Source: an uncultured Dermabacteraceae bacterium
GTDB lineage: Bacteria > Actinomycetota > Actinomycetes > Actinomycetales > Dermabacteraceae
DNA length: 64,000 nt
Reading direction: 5' to 3'
Assembly: GCA_946223075.1 (NCBI GenBank)
Contig: CAMILZ010000011.1
Coordinates: 1 to 64,000 of the forward strand
Part shown: piece by piece, positions 54,378 through 62,336 of the stretch
Numbering within the stretch: position 1 is the stretch's first letter
Layout of the letters: each line of letters begins with the position of its first letter
The notes under the pieces: generated by a model
Database searches by the model: none
Told to the model about the DNA's origin: nothing
Seen by the model: only the letters and a program-made list of their open reading frames with translations
Position numbers and translations under genes: made by a program

Positions 54378-54406
54378 ACTCTACATGTCGCATGTGACCT
54401 ACGCAA
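54378..54406 (-). promoter_or_regulatory. Promoter of the candidate small RNA
   Basis: On the minus strand TTGCGT (54401-54406) and TAGAGT (54378-54383) are separated by 17 bp. The spacer contains an ACATG/CATGT inverted repeat that could be an operator. Confidence 0.6.
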
Positions 54407-54517
54407 CCCTCGCTGGGGAGAATAATCGGAACCTCCGCTCGCACCCCACATCACACCGTCCTCCACAAAATCGCACGGGCACTAGAACCATCCTCGTTCT
54501 CGGCGAAGCATGGACGC

Positions 54518-55633
54518 ATGACACACGCCTTTCCACGAGTCGAACACGGCCGCCGAGACGCCACGACATTCGTCAGTCGCGTCCCGCGCAAAGCCGCGCC
54601 TGACACGCACGAATCCGCGCTCGAAGCGGTAGCGTGGCTCGGCGAAAACGCCTCGCTCGAAATCCTCGCGCGCGACCGGATCCAGGCGGCAGGGTTCGAC
54701 GTTGCTTCCGAAACCACACCGCGGGGGCAGGTGCGAGCGGTCGTGTGCGAAACAACCACCCTCGAGAGGGCCGCGGGGGCCTTCCCCTCGCTCCCGCTCT
54801 TCGCCGTGTGCGAGAGCGAACCGCACTCCCACGACTACAGGCGTGCTCTCGCCCACGGGGTTCGAGCCGTACGCACGCTGCCTGCGGAGTCCGCCGAGCT
54901 CCTCAGCGACCTCTCCGCCCTCACCACAGCCCCGGGCGAGAGCCGCGTCATCGCGTGCATCCCGGGGCATGGCGGGGCTGGCGCCACCTCACTCGCGGTT
55001 GCGCTAGCGCTGGCCGCGTCAAACCGGGGTACTCCCGCAACGCTCGTGGACGCTGACCCACTCGGCGGCGGGATCGACACACTCGTGCAGGCCAGGCACG
55101 TCGACGGTGCGCGGTGGAACGACCTGGGCGGGGCGGGCGGCACGACGGATACCCAGGTTCTCCTCGAAGCTTTGCCCCTTATCGACGGCTACCGCCTCCT
55201 CACCTTCGATGGATCGCCCGGCGAAACCGTGAACCTCCAAGCTCTCGAAAGCCTCAGAGCCGCACCCGGAACGCTCATTGTCGACGCGCCCCTTCGGGCC
55301 GGTGCCGCTGCACACGTGAACCCCGACATCGCTCTCGTCTCGCTTCACCCGAGCGAACACGCCCTCGCCGCAATCGAACGCAGCCTCAACGCACTGCACG
55401 AAACACATCCGCGCACGCGCATCGGGATCGCTCTTCGCACTCACCGCCGCGGTGAGGCGTATCGTGCGCGCGAAATCGCCGAAAAACTCGGAGTCCCCGT
55501 GATGCTCAGCTATAAGAGCGCACGCGAAGGCTTCGTGCCCGGGCTCGATCGCGACCGCAAGGGAATCGAATCCGCGTGCACGCGCTTCCTTGCGAAGCTC
55601 GCCGACTCCCGACCTTCGGGAGGCCGCGCATGA
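54518..55633 (+). CDS. TadZ/CpaE-like ATPase of the Flp/Tad cluster (Ssd family)
   Basis: The 371-aa protein has a receiver-like N-terminal region (about 70-140) and a MinD/ParA-like domain with the modified Walker A PGHGGAGATSLAVALAL, where both Walker lysines are absent, a form common in actinobacterial CpaE-like proteins. TLVDADPLGGGID and LLTFDGSPGE follow. It positions or regulates the Flp/Tad secretion machine. Its stop overlaps the TadA start (ATGA). An AAGCAT box 6 nt before ATG 54518 hints at a leaderless operon mRNA. Confidence 0.85.
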   Translation: MTHAFPRVEHGRRDATTFVSRVPRKAAPDTHESALEAVAWLGENASLEILARDRIQAAGFDVASETTPRGQVRAVVCETTTLERAAGAFPSLPLFAVCESEPHSHDYRRALAHGVRAVRTLPAESAELLSDLSALTTAPGESRVIACIPGHGGAGATSLAVALALAASNRGTPATLVDADPLGGGIDTLVQARHVDGARWNDLGGAGGTTDTQVLLEALPLIDGYRLLTFDGSPGETVNLQALESLRAAPGTLIVDAPLRAGAAAHVNPDIALVSLHPSEHALAAIERSLNALHETHPRTRIGIALRTHRRGEAYRAREIAEKLGVPVMLSYKSAREGFVPGLDRDRKGIESACTRFLAKLADSRPSGGRA

Positions 55634-56778
55634 TCCTCACCGACGAACTCCTCACGGGCGTTCACGAATCTCTACGCGAAGAACCTGGGGCGATCGACGC
55701 GCGGCGCATCGCCCGCATCGCCCAGACCCACGGGATCATCCTTGATCGCGCGGGGCTCCTCGACCTCACCGATCAGGTGCGCCATCACCTCGAGGGTCTC
55801 GGGCCCCTTCATGCCCTCGCAGCGGAGGGGGTAAGCGACATCCTCGTGAACCCCGATGGCAGCGTGTGGGTCGATTCGGCGCGCGGTCTCGAGCGCACCG
55901 ATCTCACACTCAGCGCGGGTGAGGCCCGAGCGCTTGCGACGCGTCTTGCCTCGCTCGGGAACCGCCGGCTCGACGATGCGATGCCATGGGCTGACGCGCA
56001 GCTGCCCGGCAATCTCCGCTTCCACGGCATGCTCCCACCTCTTTCGGCGGGTGGCGCGAGCATCAGCCTCAGGCGCGCTGCGACCCTTCCCTACTCACTC
56101 GATGACCTCGAAAAGTCCGGCACCCTCACGTCGTCCGGGCGCACCCTCGTCGAGGCGATCATTCACGCGCGGCTCTCCTTCCTCGTGAGCGGCGGAACGG
56201 GGAGCGGGAAAACGACTCTGCTCGGGGCGATGCTCGGCGCTGTGGACCCCCGCGAGCGCGTCATCATCGTGGAAGATGCGACCGAGTTGCGGCCGGTGCA
56301 CCCGCACGTCGTGCACCTCCAGGCGCGCCACGCGAATGCCGAGGGCATGGGCGAGATTAGCCTCGCGACCCTCATCCGGCAGTGCCTACGCATGCGTCCC
56401 GATCGCATCATCGTGGGTGAGTGCCGCGGCGAAGACATCCGCGAGCTCCTCCAAGCGCTCAACACGGGGCACGAGGGCGGGTGCGGAACTCTTCACGCGA
56501 ATACCGCGGCGGACGTTCCCGCGAGGCTCGAAGCTCTCGGCGCGCTCGCGGGGCTCGATCCACTTGCGCTCGCCTCGCAAGCGCTTTCGGCGATTACGGT
56601 CGTGCTCCACATGCATCGCTCGCGCGAGGGCCGTGCACTTTCGACCATTTCGCTCCTCCAGCGCGGGGCCGATGGCCGGCTCGAGTGCGTGCCCGCCGTG
56701 AGTTTCGGCGCTCGGGAGCGTCGTTTTCCGGCCTTCGATGCGCTCGAGGCCCGTCTCCTTCACGGGGGTGCGCGATGA
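55630..56778 (+). CDS. tadA: TadA/CpaF-like secretion ATPase
   Basis: The 382-aa type II/IV secretion ATPase has an N-terminal domain, Walker A SGGTGSGKTTLLGAMLG near residue 180, Asp box VIIVEDATELRP, Walker B MRPDRIIVGECRGEDI and His box TGHEGGCGTLHAN. It powers assembly of Flp pili or a related secretion filament at the membrane. It is coupled by ATGA overlaps to the genes on both sides. Confidence 0.93.
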   Translation: MILTDELLTGVHESLREEPGAIDARRIARIAQTHGIILDRAGLLDLTDQVRHHLEGLGPLHALAAEGVSDILVNPDGSVWVDSARGLERTDLTLSAGEARALATRLASLGNRRLDDAMPWADAQLPGNLRFHGMLPPLSAGGASISLRRAATLPYSLDDLEKSGTLTSSGRTLVEAIIHARLSFLVSGGTGSGKTTLLGAMLGAVDPRERVIIVEDATELRPVHPHVVHLQARHANAEGMGEISLATLIRQCLRMRPDRIIVGECRGEDIRELLQALNTGHEGGCGTLHANTAADVPARLEALGALAGLDPLALASQALSAITVVLHMHRSREGRALSTISLLQRGADGRLECVPAVSFGARERRFPAFDALEARLLHGGAR

Positions 56779-57767
56779 CGAGCCGAGCCTTCCTCTCAGA
56801 CGATGCGCTTGCGGGGCTCCTCGACCACGTGGCGATGGCCCTCGGTGCGGGTGTGACGGCACCGGCGGCGTGGTCCGCAGTCGCGGAGGCGACACCGGCC
56901 TCGAGTGAAAAGCAGTTCGCCGAAACGATGGCGCGTATCCCGCCGGCACTCTTGCAGCGCATGAACGGTGCTCTCAATGCTCCTCGGGAGGCGGTCCGCG
57001 CGGTCGTGCTCTGCCACGTGATGTGTGAGAGCACGGGGGCGCCGCTTTCAGGGCTGCTCACGTCGCTCTCGAACGGTCTTCGCGATTCTTCCGACGCCGC
57101 CCGGGCCCGCACAGCCGCCTTCGCGGGCGCGAAGAGCACGGCCCGCGTTCTCATGGCGCTGCCGCTCTTCGCTGTCGCCCTCGGCTACGCGATGGGGGCG
57201 AATCCGCTTCGGGTTCTTTTGACCTCTCCTCACGGTGCGCTCATGCTCGGCGCGGGCATCGCGCTCACCGCCCTTGGCTACGCGTGGATGAACCGCATGC
57301 TCGCCGTCGCGCGCGGCGTGAGCGCCGAGATTGATCCGCTCATCGTGATCGATCTGATCGCGAGCGTGGTGCACTCGGGTATCCCGCTCGCCGCGGCATG
57401 CACGCGCGTCGGTGAAGCCCTCGAAAGCACTCCCCCGGGTCCCGCGCTGCTCGAGGCCGGGCGCGCCCTCGCACGTGGTATGCCTCCCGAAGGTGCGCTT
57501 GCCCCTCTCGAGGGGGACCTCGCGACTCTGCGGAGCGCCGCGAGTCTCTCCCACGCGACCGGGGCGCGCCTCGCCCCCATCCTTGCGGCTGTGACACGCG
57601 ACCGTCGTCGCGCTCGTGTGCGCGAGGTCGATGAGGCCTCCGCAAAACTCGCCGTTCGTCTCGTGCTCCCTACGGGGGTCACGATTCTGCCCGCGTTCGT
57701 GCTGCTCGGAATCGTCCCGATCATCACGGACCTCGTCACCACACACTTCGGCCAGATCTGGCCGTAG
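56775..57767 (+). CDS. TadB-like type II secretion F-family membrane protein
   Basis: The 330-aa protein has an N-terminal soluble part (about 1-110), two helices near 125-180, a GspF-type cytoplasmic domain (about 190-295; IDLIASVVHSGIPLAAACTRVGEAL) and a C-terminal helix (VTILPAFVLLGIVPII). It is the inner-membrane platform of the Flp/Tad machine. ATG 56775 lies in the TadA stop overlap. The DUF4244 pilin-like gene follows after 57 nt. Confidence 0.88.
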   Translation: MTSRAFLSDDALAGLLDHVAMALGAGVTAPAAWSAVAEATPASSEKQFAETMARIPPALLQRMNGALNAPREAVRAVVLCHVMCESTGAPLSGLLTSLSNGLRDSSDAARARTAAFAGAKSTARVLMALPLFAVALGYAMGANPLRVLLTSPHGALMLGAGIALTALGYAWMNRMLAVARGVSAEIDPLIVIDLIASVVHSGIPLAAACTRVGEALESTPPGPALLEAGRALARGMPPEGALAPLEGDLATLRSAASLSHATGARLAPILAAVTRDRRRARVREVDEASAKLAVRLVLPTGVTILPAFVLLGIVPIITDLVTTHFGQIWP

Positions 57768-57824
57768 GCGCCCGGCGACCGCCGGCGCGCAGCACACAAA
57801 AATCCTTGAAGGGGGATGACATCA

Positions 57825-57995
57825 ATGACCGATACCACTATTCGCACCACGCCACACGAGAACGCCATTCGCGACCGTCTCGCGGACGACACGGGGGCGA
57901 CAACCGCGGAATACGCCGTGACGATCGTCGCAACTTACATCGCTCCAGGACGTACTTACTTCACGCTGGCTGGAGTGCCTGTGCGGACAGGCTGA
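57825..57995 (+). pseudogene. DUF4244/Flp pilin-like gene, truncated by element insertion
   Basis: The gene starts normally: GGGGGA lies 8 nt before ATG, and the N-terminus carries the Flp/DUF4244 processing and helix-start signature ADDTGATTAEYAVTIVA (residues about 20-36). After codon 36 the expected hydrophobic helix is missing. It is replaced by a 20-residue unrelated tail ending at TGA 57993-57995. The break coincides with the change to mobile-element sequence and lies just after a palindrome GACGATCGTC (57920-57929). Without the membrane helix the product cannot be a pilin. The rest of the gene should lie beyond the right end of the element. Confidence 0.85.
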
Positions 57996-58008
57996 GGGGT
58001 GGCGAGAG

Positions 58009-58038
58009 TTGACAAGACCTGATAGGATCGCGTTAGTT
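58009..58038 (+). promoter_or_regulatory. Promoter of the element's HTH-polymerase operon
   Basis: A consensus TTGACA (58009-58014) is followed after 18 bp by TTAGTT (58033-58038). An inverted repeat GATCGCG/CGCGATT (58026-58032 with 58048-58054) spans the -10 area and could bind a repressor. Confidence 0.6.
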
Positions 58039-58114
58039 CTTGTAGGTCGCGATTCGTGAGGCTTGCAGGAAGGGATAACCCCGAGGGTGGATGCGAGCTA
58101 CGATCTCGCACCAC

Positions 58115-58127
58115 GGAGTAGCGCTCC
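58115..58127 (+). repeat. Hairpin repeat copy 1
   Basis: GGAGTAGCGCTCC forms a 4-bp stem (5 bp with the flanking C/G) with a TAGCG loop. A near-identical copy lies 102 bp downstream. Confidence 0.75.
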
Positions 58128-58216
58128 GAACGGTCAGCGGCCGGTAAATCCTCCAACACGGATGAACCGCGTAAGCCCTGGAGTGGCAGGCCAGGCAGCG
58201 AGTAGAGGCTGGGTAG

Positions 58217-58230
58217 GGAGTTAGCGCTCC
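58217..58230 (+). repeat. Hairpin repeat copy 2
   Basis: GGAGTTAGCGCTCC differs from copy 1 only by one extra T in the loop. Confidence 0.75.
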
Positions 58231-58314
58231 TGTAAAGCAATGGCGGTCCCGACCGCTAGCGAGTTGAGCACGGCTCACCAGGCCGCCCAGACAGCAAGCC
58301 GGGAAAGCACCCCT

Positions 58315-58340
58315 CTCCGGACAGTTCAAGCTGTCTGGAG
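58315..58340 (+). promoter_or_regulatory. Hairpin that sequesters the ribosome binding site of the HTH gene
   Basis: CTCCGGACAG (58315-58324) pairs with CTGTCTGGAG (58331-58340) around a 6-nt loop, 10 bp with one G-U. The last four bases, GGAG, are the Shine-Dalgarno 7 nt before ATG 58348, so translation of the operon should be blocked until the stem opens. Confidence 0.7.
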
Positions 58341-58347
58341 TTCCATC

Positions 58348-58623
58348 ATGGCCGCACCGGCCCTCCTGTCTTTGAAGTCGCTGTCCGAGCGCTTCGACAC
58401 CCCTGTTTCTACCCTCCGCTACCACATCCGCACCGGGAAGCTCAGCGCCGTCAAGGTCGGCGGCCGGGTCATGATCCCCGAGGAGGAGGCCGTTACCTTC
58501 CTCCGCCCGGTGAGTCCGTCCGGCAAGATCGACGCCGCGGTCAAGGCGATCGTCGACGCCGCACCCACACTGACCACCGAGCAGCGCGAGCAGCTCGCGG
58601 TCATCCTCGGGGGTGCCGCATGA
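58348..58623 (+). CDS. Small helix-turn-helix DNA-binding protein of the element
   Basis: The 91-aa protein has a MerR/excisionase-type helix-turn-helix at residues 8-52 (LLSLKSLSERFDTPVSTLRYHIRTGKLSAVKVGGRVMIP) and a short helical C-terminus. It may regulate the operon, act as excisionase, or bind the upstream repeats as a replication accessory. ATG 58348 is supported by GGAG 7 nt upstream; an in-frame ATG at 58240 lacks a ribosome site and would run through the hairpins. Its stop overlaps the polymerase start (ATGA). Confidence 0.78.
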   Translation: MAAPALLSLKSLSERFDTPVSTLRYHIRTGKLSAVKVGGRVMIPEEEAVTFLRPVSPSGKIDAAVKAIVDAAPTLTTEQREQLAVILGGAA

Positions 58624-61600
58624 GCGCCTCGACGACTGTTCTGGACCTTGGCGATAAGGCCAGCGCACTTGAGGATAAGGGCTTATCGTCAAGTGAAATC
58701 GCGCAAAACCCCAGGTCAGAAGTACTGGCGGCAACGCCGTATGGGGAAAGCCCAGTTGCCGCCGCCGCCGCCAATGGGTGGCGCGCCACGGTCGTGGAGG
58801 ACACCGCCACGTCCAAGAAGCACCCGGCGCGCTTCGCGGTGCTGACCCGGACCATCGACCGCGCCAGGCGGAGCGGCACCGGCGGCTTCGGCACCTACCA
58901 GTCCGTCGCTGCCATGGGCTCGGGCACCGGGTCCGTCGTGATCGGCTTCGACACCGAGTTCGTGGGTGTCAGCGAGACCGACCCCGAGCGCGGGTGGGTC
59001 GGTGAGAGCACTGACGTGACGCGGCGCATCGTTTCCTATCAGTTCGCGGCGATCGATCCCACGGACGAGAGCAAGCTGCGCCTGGTGGTGGTGCTGCCGC
59101 AGACCTACGACGGGCCGCTGGGGCCGCGTCAGGCTCGCCTGTCTGTGGAGAGAGCCCTCGGCATCGCCATCGAGCACCTTGGGCTCCATGAGCATCCGCT
59201 CGCGGTGGGCTGGGGCGCACAGGGGGCTGCACGCGACGACGTGAAGGACTCCGAGGGCAAGTATCGGCCCAGCCGGTGGTTCACCAGCAAGGTGGACTCG
59301 CGGGCGCTGCCGATCACGCTGGTGGCGCACCTCCAGCATGCGGACCTGACCACGTTCGTGGACCGGCGCAAGGCCCTCGACACCTGGAATCTCGCTTACC
59401 CCGAGCGTGCTCGCGAAGCACCTTCGCGTGCAGGCTGGTCGGGCTACAGGGGGCGTTGGCTGGACTCTGACGTGCCGGACATCCTGCGAGCGGTGATCGC
59501 GGCCAGCGCGGGCATGGTCTCGCCGACCCCCGTGCGCATGGTGCTCGACGGGGCGAACTGGTGGTGGGCGCGGCCTATCGAGCTTTCCATCCGCGACACC
59601 ATGGCGCAGTCCGGTGCGCAGCCGCTCCGCGCCCTCGGTGAGGCGGTTGGGGTGCCTAAGCAGGAGGTGCCTGATAACTGGATCACGCGCATGGACGAGT
59701 ACCTCTCCAAGCACCCGGTCGAGTTCATGGACTACGCCGCGAACGATGCGGTGATCGCGCTGGAGTACGTCTCCCAGGTCTACGGGGACCACAAGGCAGT
59801 GCCGCTCACGCTGCCCACCGCTGCTGCTCGAGTGGTTCGCGAGAGCATCACCTCCGCGATCGAGAAGGGCCGGTTCAACAGCGTCTTTGGCGGGCTAAGG
59901 AAGGTGGACAAGAAGGTCGATGCCACCACCAGCGTGGAGAACCAGCTGGACTACTACCGCAAGCGCGAGCTCCAGCCCATCGACGGCTCGGCGGCGACGT
60001 GGATTCACGCGTCGGCGCTGGCGTTCCGAGGTGGCTACAACATGAGCGCCGAGCTCGGGCTGTTCGAGCAGGAGACGCATGACCTGGATCTGAAGTCGTG
60101 CTACCCCACCTCGAGCTCGACGATCTGGGACGTCGACTACCTCCATCCCGACGGCGTGATCCGCAAGACAGTCAACAACCAGCAACTCGAGCTTGAGGAC
60201 TTCAAGGAGGGCGGTCCGCTGACCCCTTTTGTGGGGTTCGTGAGCTTCGAGTTCCCCAAAGGCGTGGCCTTCCCGTGCCTGCCGGTGCCTGTCCAAGGGT
60301 CGATGATCTACCCCCGAACCTCTGGTGACGCGCGCGGGGTCTGGGCTGTGGGTCCCGAGGTCTGGCTGGCTCTCACGCTCGGCGCGACCGTGACCTGCCA
60401 GATCGGCCACTTCGGGCGCACGCTGCGAGATGAGGAGGGCACCCCCTCGCGCTTGCTGCGCGGAGCCTACAAGCAGCTCCTGGATGACCGCTCGCGGGCG
60501 AAGCGGGAGTACGGGCCAGATTCCTTCCAGCAGGGTGTGCTCAAGCTGATGGCCAATGCCCCGTACGGCAAGCTCGCACAGGGTGTCATGGGGCAGCGCG
60601 GCTGGGATGCGTGGGCTCAGGAGCGCGATGCTGTGGGCGGCTCCGCCATCACTTCGCCGTGGCATGCGTCGATGACCACGGGGCTGGTGCGTGCCGTGCT
60701 GATCGCTACGCTGAACCAGCTCTACGAACTGGGGTACGCGACGCCGAGCTGCACAACAGACGGGTTCATCACCGATGCCCGGCTCGATGTGGTCAAAGGG
60801 CTTGACCTATACGGGCTGGGTGAGCTGTGGCGTGACTCCCGCGAGGCGCTCACGGGATCACGGTCCATGTGGGAAGAGAAGCACACCCAGACCGACCTGC
60901 TGAACGTCACCACGCGGGCGAACTTCTCGCGCCAGCCGGGCGGCGTCCTCGCTCATGGCGGGTACAAGCTGCCCGAGGGCATCGAGGCGGACAGCCAGGA
61001 AGACCGCGACCACATGTACGAGCTCATGGTCACGCGGGACGGTGCCCTGCCGGTGACGATGAAGGTCTTCCCCTCAATGCAGGAGCTCACCCGCACGGAG
61101 AACCGCCTGGACTTCGCGCCGAAGACGGTGCGCAAGCAGCAGACCATCGAGTTTGATCGTAAGCGGCGGCCCGTCCCCGACGGGATGACCGCGCACATGG
61201 TGATGATCGGCGAGAAGGTCTACGAGGTCGCCCACGTCCACACCGTGCCGTGGGAGTCGCCTGCTGACGCTGAGCTAGGGCGGTCGGTGGACAAGGGCCT
61301 GAAGCGCTGGGACGACGAACTGGGCGAGCCGGTCTGGGAGCGCTCGCCCGTGCGCCGCACTCGCGCGCAGTGGAACGACTACTTCGAACGCCTTGAGGCC
61401 GTGCTGGATGAGGACGGCCGGGTCGCTGAAGCCGAGCGCCGTGATCGCATCAGTAAGGGCATCGTCATCGCGCACCGGCAGGAGATCATCCACATCCCGT
61501 GGCTGTCGTGCTCGCGTCCGCTGGCTGACCGCCTCGATGCGTTTGAGGAGTTCGGGCTCCCCCGCCCGCGTGAACGGTTCTGGTCGCACGCACGCTCGAA

Positions 61601-61700
61601 GGCAGAGCGCCAGATCGACGTGGACCTCAATGCTATTGCCCCGTACGTGGCCGAGATGTTGGCCATCGACCCGTTCGAGTCGGCTGAGGAGGGGCGATGA
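58620..61700 (+). CDS. Family-B DNA polymerase of the element
   Basis: The 1026-aa protein has a proofreading domain with ExoI GFDTEFVG (Asp111, Glu113) and ExoIII YAAND (Tyr372, Asp376). The polymerase motifs are motif A DLDLKSCYP (Asp490), motif B KLMANAPYG (Lys642, Tyr649) and motif C CTTDGF. In motif C the usual DTD reads TTD (Thr712-Thr713-Asp714); the second Asp, which binds metal in other PolBs, is kept. Size and setting point to a self-replicating element, either protein-primed or of the primer-independent type described for pipolins. I cannot distinguish these without alignment. No terminal-protein gene is seen. Overlaps both neighbours by ATGA. Confidence 0.88.
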   Translation: MSASTTVLDLGDKASALEDKGLSSSEIAQNPRSEVLAATPYGESPVAAAAANGWRATVVEDTATSKKHPARFAVLTRTIDRARRSGTGGFGTYQSVAAMGSGTGSVVIGFDTEFVGVSETDPERGWVGESTDVTRRIVSYQFAAIDPTDESKLRLVVVLPQTYDGPLGPRQARLSVERALGIAIEHLGLHEHPLAVGWGAQGAARDDVKDSEGKYRPSRWFTSKVDSRALPITLVAHLQHADLTTFVDRRKALDTWNLAYPERAREAPSRAGWSGYRGRWLDSDVPDILRAVIAASAGMVSPTPVRMVLDGANWWWARPIELSIRDTMAQSGAQPLRALGEAVGVPKQEVPDNWITRMDEYLSKHPVEFMDYAANDAVIALEYVSQVYGDHKAVPLTLPTAAARVVRESITSAIEKGRFNSVFGGLRKVDKKVDATTSVENQLDYYRKRELQPIDGSAATWIHASALAFRGGYNMSAELGLFEQETHDLDLKSCYPTSSSTIWDVDYLHPDGVIRKTVNNQQLELEDFKEGGPLTPFVGFVSFEFPKGVAFPCLPVPVQGSMIYPRTSGDARGVWAVGPEVWLALTLGATVTCQIGHFGRTLRDEEGTPSRLLRGAYKQLLDDRSRAKREYGPDSFQQGVLKLMANAPYGKLAQGVMGQRGWDAWAQERDAVGGSAITSPWHASMTTGLVRAVLIATLNQLYELGYATPSCTTDGFITDARLDVVKGLDLYGLGELWRDSREALTGSRSMWEEKHTQTDLLNVTTRANFSRQPGGVLAHGGYKLPEGIEADSQEDRDHMYELMVTRDGALPVTMKVFPSMQELTRTENRLDFAPKTVRKQQTIEFDRKRRPVPDGMTAHMVMIGEKVYEVAHVHTVPWESPADAELGRSVDKGLKRWDDELGEPVWERSPVRRTRAQWNDYFERLEAVLDEDGRVAEAERRDRISKGIVIAHRQEIIHIPWLSCSRPLADRLDAFEEFGLPRPRERFWSHARSKAERQIDVDLNAIAPYVAEMLAIDPFESAEEGR

Positions 61701-62035
61701 CGTACACGATCGGCGGCCAGCGATTCGCCACCAAGCTCGACGTTCGCACTCACGCAAGCACTGTTCTCAACCGCACAGGGCTCGGCGAGGCCATGCAGGG
61801 CGAGGACGAGCTCTTCGCCCGTGAACTGCTCGCCCAGCACCCCCGAGCCGCTCAGAAGCACGGTGCGGGAGTTGCGGTCGTCACCGTTGCGCTCATGCCC
61901 GAGTGGGGCACCCGGAACTTCCTCGTCATGCGCGAGGACGGGTCGGTCGACAACTGGTCGATCAAGAAGTGCATCACCAACCTGCGGCCCGATGCCGCAT
62001 CAACCGGAAGGAGCAATCATGTCCACTCTCGCTGA
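61697..62035 (+). CDS. DUF3223 (DCL-like) domain protein
   Basis: The 112-aa protein matches the DUF3223 pattern: IGGQRFATKLDVRTHASTVLN at the start, FARELLAQHP, then FLVMREDGSVDNWSIKKCI. The same small domain occurs in plant DCL proteins linked to rRNA processing and in bacterial mobile elements, where its role is unknown. ATG 61697 overlaps the polymerase stop (ATGA) and its end overlaps the next gene by 17 nt, so it belongs to the replication-mobilization operon. Confidence 0.75.
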   Translation: MTYTIGGQRFATKLDVRTHASTVLNRTGLGEAMQGEDELFARELLAQHPRAAQKHGAGVAVVTVALMPEWGTRNFLVMREDGSVDNWSIKKCITNLRPDAASTGRSNHVHSR

Positions 62036-62336
62036 GGAGATTCGTGTCGCCGAGGCGCGCGTCGCTGCGCTCAAGGCCCGGCGTGCCGAGCAGGAGAAGA
62101 GGGAGCGCCGTGAGCTCGCGGACACCCTTCTCGTGCTTGTCGAGGAGCGCGCCGAAAGTTCCGAGCAGCACACCACAGCCACCGAGCTGTTGCGTGCTGC
62201 CCGTCGTCGGGCCCGCCAGGAGGCCGAGGCGGTCACGGCGCGGCGCAAGGAGGCTGCACGCAAGGCGGCTGCCACGCGGAAGCAGGCTCGCGCTGCTTCC
62301 CAGGTCCACGCGCAGGAGGTTATCCATGACCACTGA
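62019..62336 (+). CDS. Basic coiled-coil protein of the element
   Basis: The 105-aa protein is one long, charged helix (EEIRVAEARVAALKARRAEQ onward) with an Arg/Ala/Lys-rich second half, suggesting nucleic-acid binding and self-association. AAGGAG lies 5 nt before ATG 62019. It sits between the DUF3223 and mobC genes and overlaps both. I do not recognise a family. It might be an accessory DNA-binding protein of replication or the relaxosome. Confidence 0.7.
   Translation: MSTLAEEIRVAEARVAALKARRAEQEKRERRELADTLLVLVEERAESSEQHTTATELLRAARRRARQEAEAVTARRKEAARKAAATRKQARAASQVHAQEVIHDH

Larger units (their letters stand above)
58045..58347 (+). ncRNA. Structured untranslated leader or origin region of the element
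   Basis: The 352-bp gap 57996-58347 has no gene but many stable hairpins. GTGG-a-TGCGAG pairs with CTCGCA-CCAC (58087-58114). GGAG-TAGCG-CTCC (58115-58127) recurs as GGAG-TTAGCG-CTCC (58217-58230). CGGT-aa-ATCC pairs with GGAT-ga-ACCG (58142-58169). GTTAGCG pairs with CGCTAGC (58220-58226 with 58254-58260). It could be a regulatory leader RNA, the replication origin read by the PolB system, or both. No group I or II intron core was found. Confidence 0.5.

Noticed and set aside
57996..58347. Group I or group II intron in the element leader
   Set aside because: No group II domain V hairpin and no group I P/Q/R/S core could be found; only local hairpins are present.
58240..58347. Longer HTH protein starting at ATG 58240
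   Set aside because: It lacks a Shine-Dalgarno and would read through the hairpins; ATG 58348 has GGAG 7 nt upstream and starts at the conserved domain.
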